Origin: Chitinophagales bacterium
GTDB taxonomy: Bacteria > Bacteroidota > Bacteroidia > Chitinophagales > JAHDHT01
Length of the DNA stretch: 7,329 bases
Reading direction: 5' to 3'
NCBI GenBank assembly: GCA_020631175.1
Contig: JAHDHT010000183.1
Location: 1-7,329 of the forward strand
Shown: positions 4,601 to 7,329 of the stretch, one piece after another
Numbering within the stretch: the stretch's first letter is position 1
How the letters are laid out: each line of letters begins with the position of its first letter
Translations under genes and position numbers: made by a program
Notes under the pieces: model-generated
What the model saw: the letters and a program-made list of their open reading frames with translations, nothing else
The model's database searches: none
What the model was told of the DNA's origin: nothing

Positions 4601-7329
4601 ATGAAAAGAATTTTACTACTCTTCGGTCTGCTCATTGCACTGAGCCCGGCACAGGCCGCCCACATTATTGGTGGTGAATTAAATTATGAATATCAGGGTA
4701 ATGATAATTACGAATTTACCTTAACCGTTTACCGTGATTGTTTCGGAGGCGGAGCTGCTTTTGATAACCCTGCGAATATTTCAGTATATGATAAAGACGA
4801 TATTCTGATCTTAAACACAACGGTATCAAATCCGGTAATTACTGATGTACCACCGAATGATCTTGGAGATTGTGTCATAAATGCTCCTGTTGTTTGTGTG
4901 GAAGAAGGTATTTATACTTTTGTTTTAAACCTGCCACCACTTGCCGGCGGCTATCGGGTGATGTACCAAAGATGTTGTCGTAATAATACGATCAGTAATA
5001 TTTTCGATCCGGGTGGAACAGGAGCTACCTATGTAGCAACAATTCCTGATCCGCAAGATGCTATAGAAAATAATAGTCCTGCGTTCAATACTTTCCCCCC
5101 AATTTTAATTTGTGTTGATCAGGCTATCGTAGTTGATTTCTCAGCAACTGATCTGGATGGAGATTCATTAGTTTATAAAATGTGTACGCCTTTCGCAGGT
5201 GCATCTTCTTTTGATCCTGCTCCGGTTATTGCAACTGTACCTCTTTTTGAGATTACATGGTTAGATCCATATTATGATGTAAATGATCAATTAGGTGGTT
5301 TCCCTCCAATTGATATTGATCCGGTTACCGGAGAATTAGTTGGTTTCCCGGATATGATCGGACAGTTTGTAATTGGTGTATGTGTGGATGAATTCAGAGA
5401 TGGAGAATTGATTGGTACATACGTAAGAGATTTCCAGTTTAATGTAAGTGATTGTAGTGTCGATAACCTTGCAGAAATCGGTACAAACCTCGTTTCCGGC
5501 TGTGCTCCATTAGAAGTAAATTTTGCTAATATTGAACAGTTTGATACCGATAATGAATGGTTCTGGGATGATGGAACATCTTTATCTGACCCCGATAATA
5601 CTGTAGTAACGCATGTTTTCGAAGAACCGGGTTCTTACTTAGTTACGCTCGTAGCGGTAGATTCCACAACCTGTGTAGGAATCGATTCTGCATTCGTTCA
5701 AATCGATGTGCTACAATGTGTTTTCTGTCCTGATTCAGTTACTATAGCAGGTCCGCAGGAAATTTGTTCAGGAGATAATCCTGCTTTCGCCTTAGGAATT
5801 TTTGGCGGAGATTCTTTAATCTCGGAAGGATTGGATACACTGGTTGAAATCACTACTTATCTAAATGATATAATTGTAGATGAATTAATTATTCCTGAAA
5901 ATACCGACTGTGCTCCGGTTAATCATTCCATTGTTGTTGAAGTAGTTTGTATCGATGATGGCTCTATTATTTACGATACTTTAAATATTGCTGTTTATGC
6001 AAATGACTTATCTTCGTTTGTAGATATTTCAGGCGGAGAATGTGAGGTTACCGCTTTCGTGAATCCGAATTGTGTAGATTATATCGTATTAGATAATGAT
6101 ACTTTATCTTTTAATCCGGGAGAAGAAGGAACTGCAACAATTGGAGTAACTCCTGTCAATAATTATGCTTGTGCCGCTCCTTTTGCTTTAAGTGCCGATT
6201 ACGATTGTCCTCAATGTATCATCTCTGAATTAACTGCTACCGTTCTTGAATGTGATGGCGATGGATTTAGCATTGAATTAGATTTAAATGCTGTTGATAA
6301 TTCAGACTCATTTATCGTTACAAACGTTAATGGCGACGATTTTGGAACGTATAACTATACTGATCTGCCTCTTTTATTAGGGCCGTTTATGGGTGATGAA
6401 GTTTCAGTTTATGATCTTATTGTAACAGACGCTGTTGATAGCGGATGTTCAGCTTCAGTTGAATTTGGTCCGGTCGATTGTTTACCATGTACCCTGATCG
6501 AATTTACCGCAACTGCTCAGGAATGTCAGGATGAAAATTTCTTCGTTGAAGTATTCGTTGATGCAGCTAATGCTGCTGCTACTTTCAGATTAGAGGATGG
6601 AAACGGTGCAGATTTAGGAACATTCAATTACGCAGATGTACCTGTAACAGTCGGACCGTTTTTTGGGGATAATGTTACTACTTATCAAATCAGATATATT
6701 GATGATGAAAATGATGGTGGTGCTTGTGAAGATGTGGTAGATATAGCTCCACAAGACTGTTTACCATGTGTCATTAATAATGTTAGCATAACTGTAGGTG
6801 ATTGTAATGTGAATGATTTTTCTCTTAGCCTTGATGTTGAAGCGGAAAATAATGCGGATAGCTTTAACTTAACAGATGGCGCAGGAAATGATTTGGGTAC
6901 TTTCAATTATGCAGATTTACCTGTTGATCTTGGCCCGTTTATCGGCGACAATCAAACAATCTATACCTTCAACGTTACAGATAGCGAAGATGATCTTTGT
7001 ACAGCTTCGGCATCGGTTGGCCCGATTGATTGTACTTGTGATTTAGAATTAACTGCTACTGCAATGGCTTGTAACGGTCCTAACTTCATGATCGAAGTTG
7101 CGGTATCCGGTTCTAATAATTCAGATACATACAATGTAAATGTAAATGGTACAGATTACGGTTCATTTAATTATGCAGACGGCCCGCAAATGGTTGGTCC
7201 TTTTGATGGAGATGATGCTACAATCTATGCTGTATTTGTTTCTGATGATAATGTAGATTGTTCTGCTGCTGCAAACGTAGGGCCTATCGCATGTTATGTT
7301 TGTGATTTAGCTAACCTTACCATCGATGC
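4601..7329 (+). CDS. Large secreted PKD- and tandem-repeat surface protein (C-terminus beyond the right edge)
   Basis: From the ATG at 4601 the frame stays open for 909 codons to the window end, so the gene is partial at its 3' side. Residues 1-20 are a signal peptide: a basic start, a hydrophobic stretch, then AQA-A with probable cleavage after 19 or 20. Residues 20-285 match an N-terminal region I know from large Bacteroidota surface proteins: HIIGGEL at 21-27, LTVYRDC at 41-47, YQRCCRNN at 122-129, ATDLDGDSLVY at 182-192 and RDFQFNVSDC at 276-285. A PKD domain covers about 290-371 (GCAPLEVNF, WFWDDG, HVFEEPGSYLVTLVAVD). A Cys-rich, Ig-like stretch reaches 539, then four modules of about 90 residues follow. 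The protein is acidic and rich in Asp and paired Cys, with few Lys. Relatives often end in a type IX secretion sorting domain, which could not be seen here. An adhesin, matrix or gliding-related role is inference. Transcription probably starts from the TATCTTTG box at 4547. Confidence 0.88.
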   Translation, partial: MKRILLLFGLLIALSPAQAAHIIGGELNYEYQGNDNYEFTLTVYRDCFGGGAAFDNPANISVYDKDDILILNTTVSNPVITDVPPNDLGDCVINAPVVCVEEGIYTFVLNLPPLAGGYRVMYQRCCRNNTISNIFDPGGTGATYVATIPDPQDAIENNSPAFNTFPPILICVDQAIVVDFSATDLDGDSLVYKMCTPFAGASSFDPAPVIATVPLFEITWLDPYYDVNDQLGGFPPIDIDPVTGELVGFPDMIGQFVIGVCVDEFRDGELIGTYVRDFQFNVSDCSVDNLAEIGTNLVSGCAPLEVNFANIEQFDTDNEWFWDDGTSLSDPDNTVVTHVFEEPGSYLVTLVAVDSTTCVGIDSAFVQIDVLQCVFCPDSVTIAGPQEICSGDNPAFALGIFGGDSLISEGLDTLVEITTYLNDIIVDELIIPENTDCAPVNHSIVVEVVCIDDGSIIYDTLNIAVYANDLSSFVDISGGECEVTAFVNPNCVDYIVLDNDTLSFNPGEEGTATIGVTPVNNYACAAPFALSADYDCPQCIISELTATVLECDGDGFSIELDLNAVDNSDSFIVTNVNGDDFGTYNYTDLPLLLGPFMGDEVSVYDLIVTDAVDSGCSASVEFGPVDCLPCTLIEFTATAQECQDENFFVEVFVDAANAAATFRLEDGNGADLGTFNYADVPVTVGPFFGDNVTTYQIRYIDDENDGGACEDVVDIAPQDCLPCVINNVSITVGDCNVNDFSLSLDVEAENNADSFNLTDGAGNDLGTFNYADLPVDLGPFIGDNQTIYTFNVTDSEDDLCTASASVGPIDCTCDLELTATAMACNGPNFMIEVAVSGSNNSDTYNVNVNGTDYGSFNYADGPQMVGPFDGDDATIYAVFVSDDNVDCSAAANVGPIACYVCDLANLTID
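6218..7329 (+). repeat. Tandem modules of about 90 residues in the secreted protein
   Basis: Four full protein-level repeats and a fifth beginning are visible at 6218-6490, 6491-6769, 6770-7039, 7040-7303 and 7304 onward (91, 93, 90 and 88 residues). Each opens after a closing Cys pair (C-x-x-C, or C-x-C after the third), has a Cys about 11 residues in, then a 22-residue core of pattern GxDxG[TS][FY]NY[TA]DxPxxxGPFxGD, and ends with a [DA]C motif. By my reading 12 of the 22 core positions are identical in all four copies. The DNA is less conserved, with many synonymous differences, so the copies are not very recent. The unit resembles a beta-sandwich adhesin domain with one or two disulfides; I cannot name a family. 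Confidence 0.82.

Noticed and set aside
6685..6906. Minus-strand open frame inside the repeat region
   Set aside because: It is antisense to the long secreted-protein frame, and its Ser/Thr/Leu-rich product follows from the repeat composition.
6218..7329. CRISPR or other DNA-level repeat array
   Set aside because: The periodicity is in the protein, about 270 bp, inside one open frame and with many synonymous differences between units, so it is a coding tandem duplication.

Overview
The window looks like chromosomal DNA from a Bacteroidota bacterium, probably of the Cytophagia/Chitinophagia/Saprospiria kind rather than a gut Bacteroides. The evidence is an AT-rich sequence, starts preceded by A-rich leaders instead of Shine-Dalgarno motifs, promoter-like TAnnTTTG boxes, an adjacent recJ-lptB pair, and a long secreted, Cys- and Asp-rich PKD/repeat protein of the type that phylum exports through the type IX secretion system. 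No RNA gene, CRISPR array, insertion sequence or phage gene was found.

Layout. At 1-239 (minus) lies the N-terminal part of a 4'-phosphopantetheinyl transferase, cut by the window edge. A 33-bp divergent gap separates it from a plus-strand pair: a seven-bladed WD40 protein (273-1166) and, 15 bp later, an M90/MtfA-like zinc peptidase (1182-1937). A 44-bp convergent gap follows. Next is a minus-strand operon read right to left: recJ (4439-2724), then lptB (2719-1982) after only 4 bp. A 161-bp divergent intergenic region (4440-4600) carries a TAnnTTTG box on each strand and several small repeats. From 4601 to the right edge an open frame of 909 codons without a stop encodes a large secreted protein. 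It has a signal peptide, a conserved N-terminal region with a Cys-Cys-Arg-Asn motif, a PKD domain, a Cys-rich linker, and four tandem modules of about 90 residues, with a fifth starting at the edge.

Function. The central genes are housekeeping: RecJ for DNA repair, LptB to power lipopolysaccharide export, and the transferase to activate carrier proteins. The WD40 and M90 genes look co-transcribed; a shared role is only inference. The right-hand gene is the accessory part, probably a surface adhesin or matrix protein. I see no clear defence or mobile system. The most distinctive signals are the tandem module and the repeat-rich promoter region in front of its gene.
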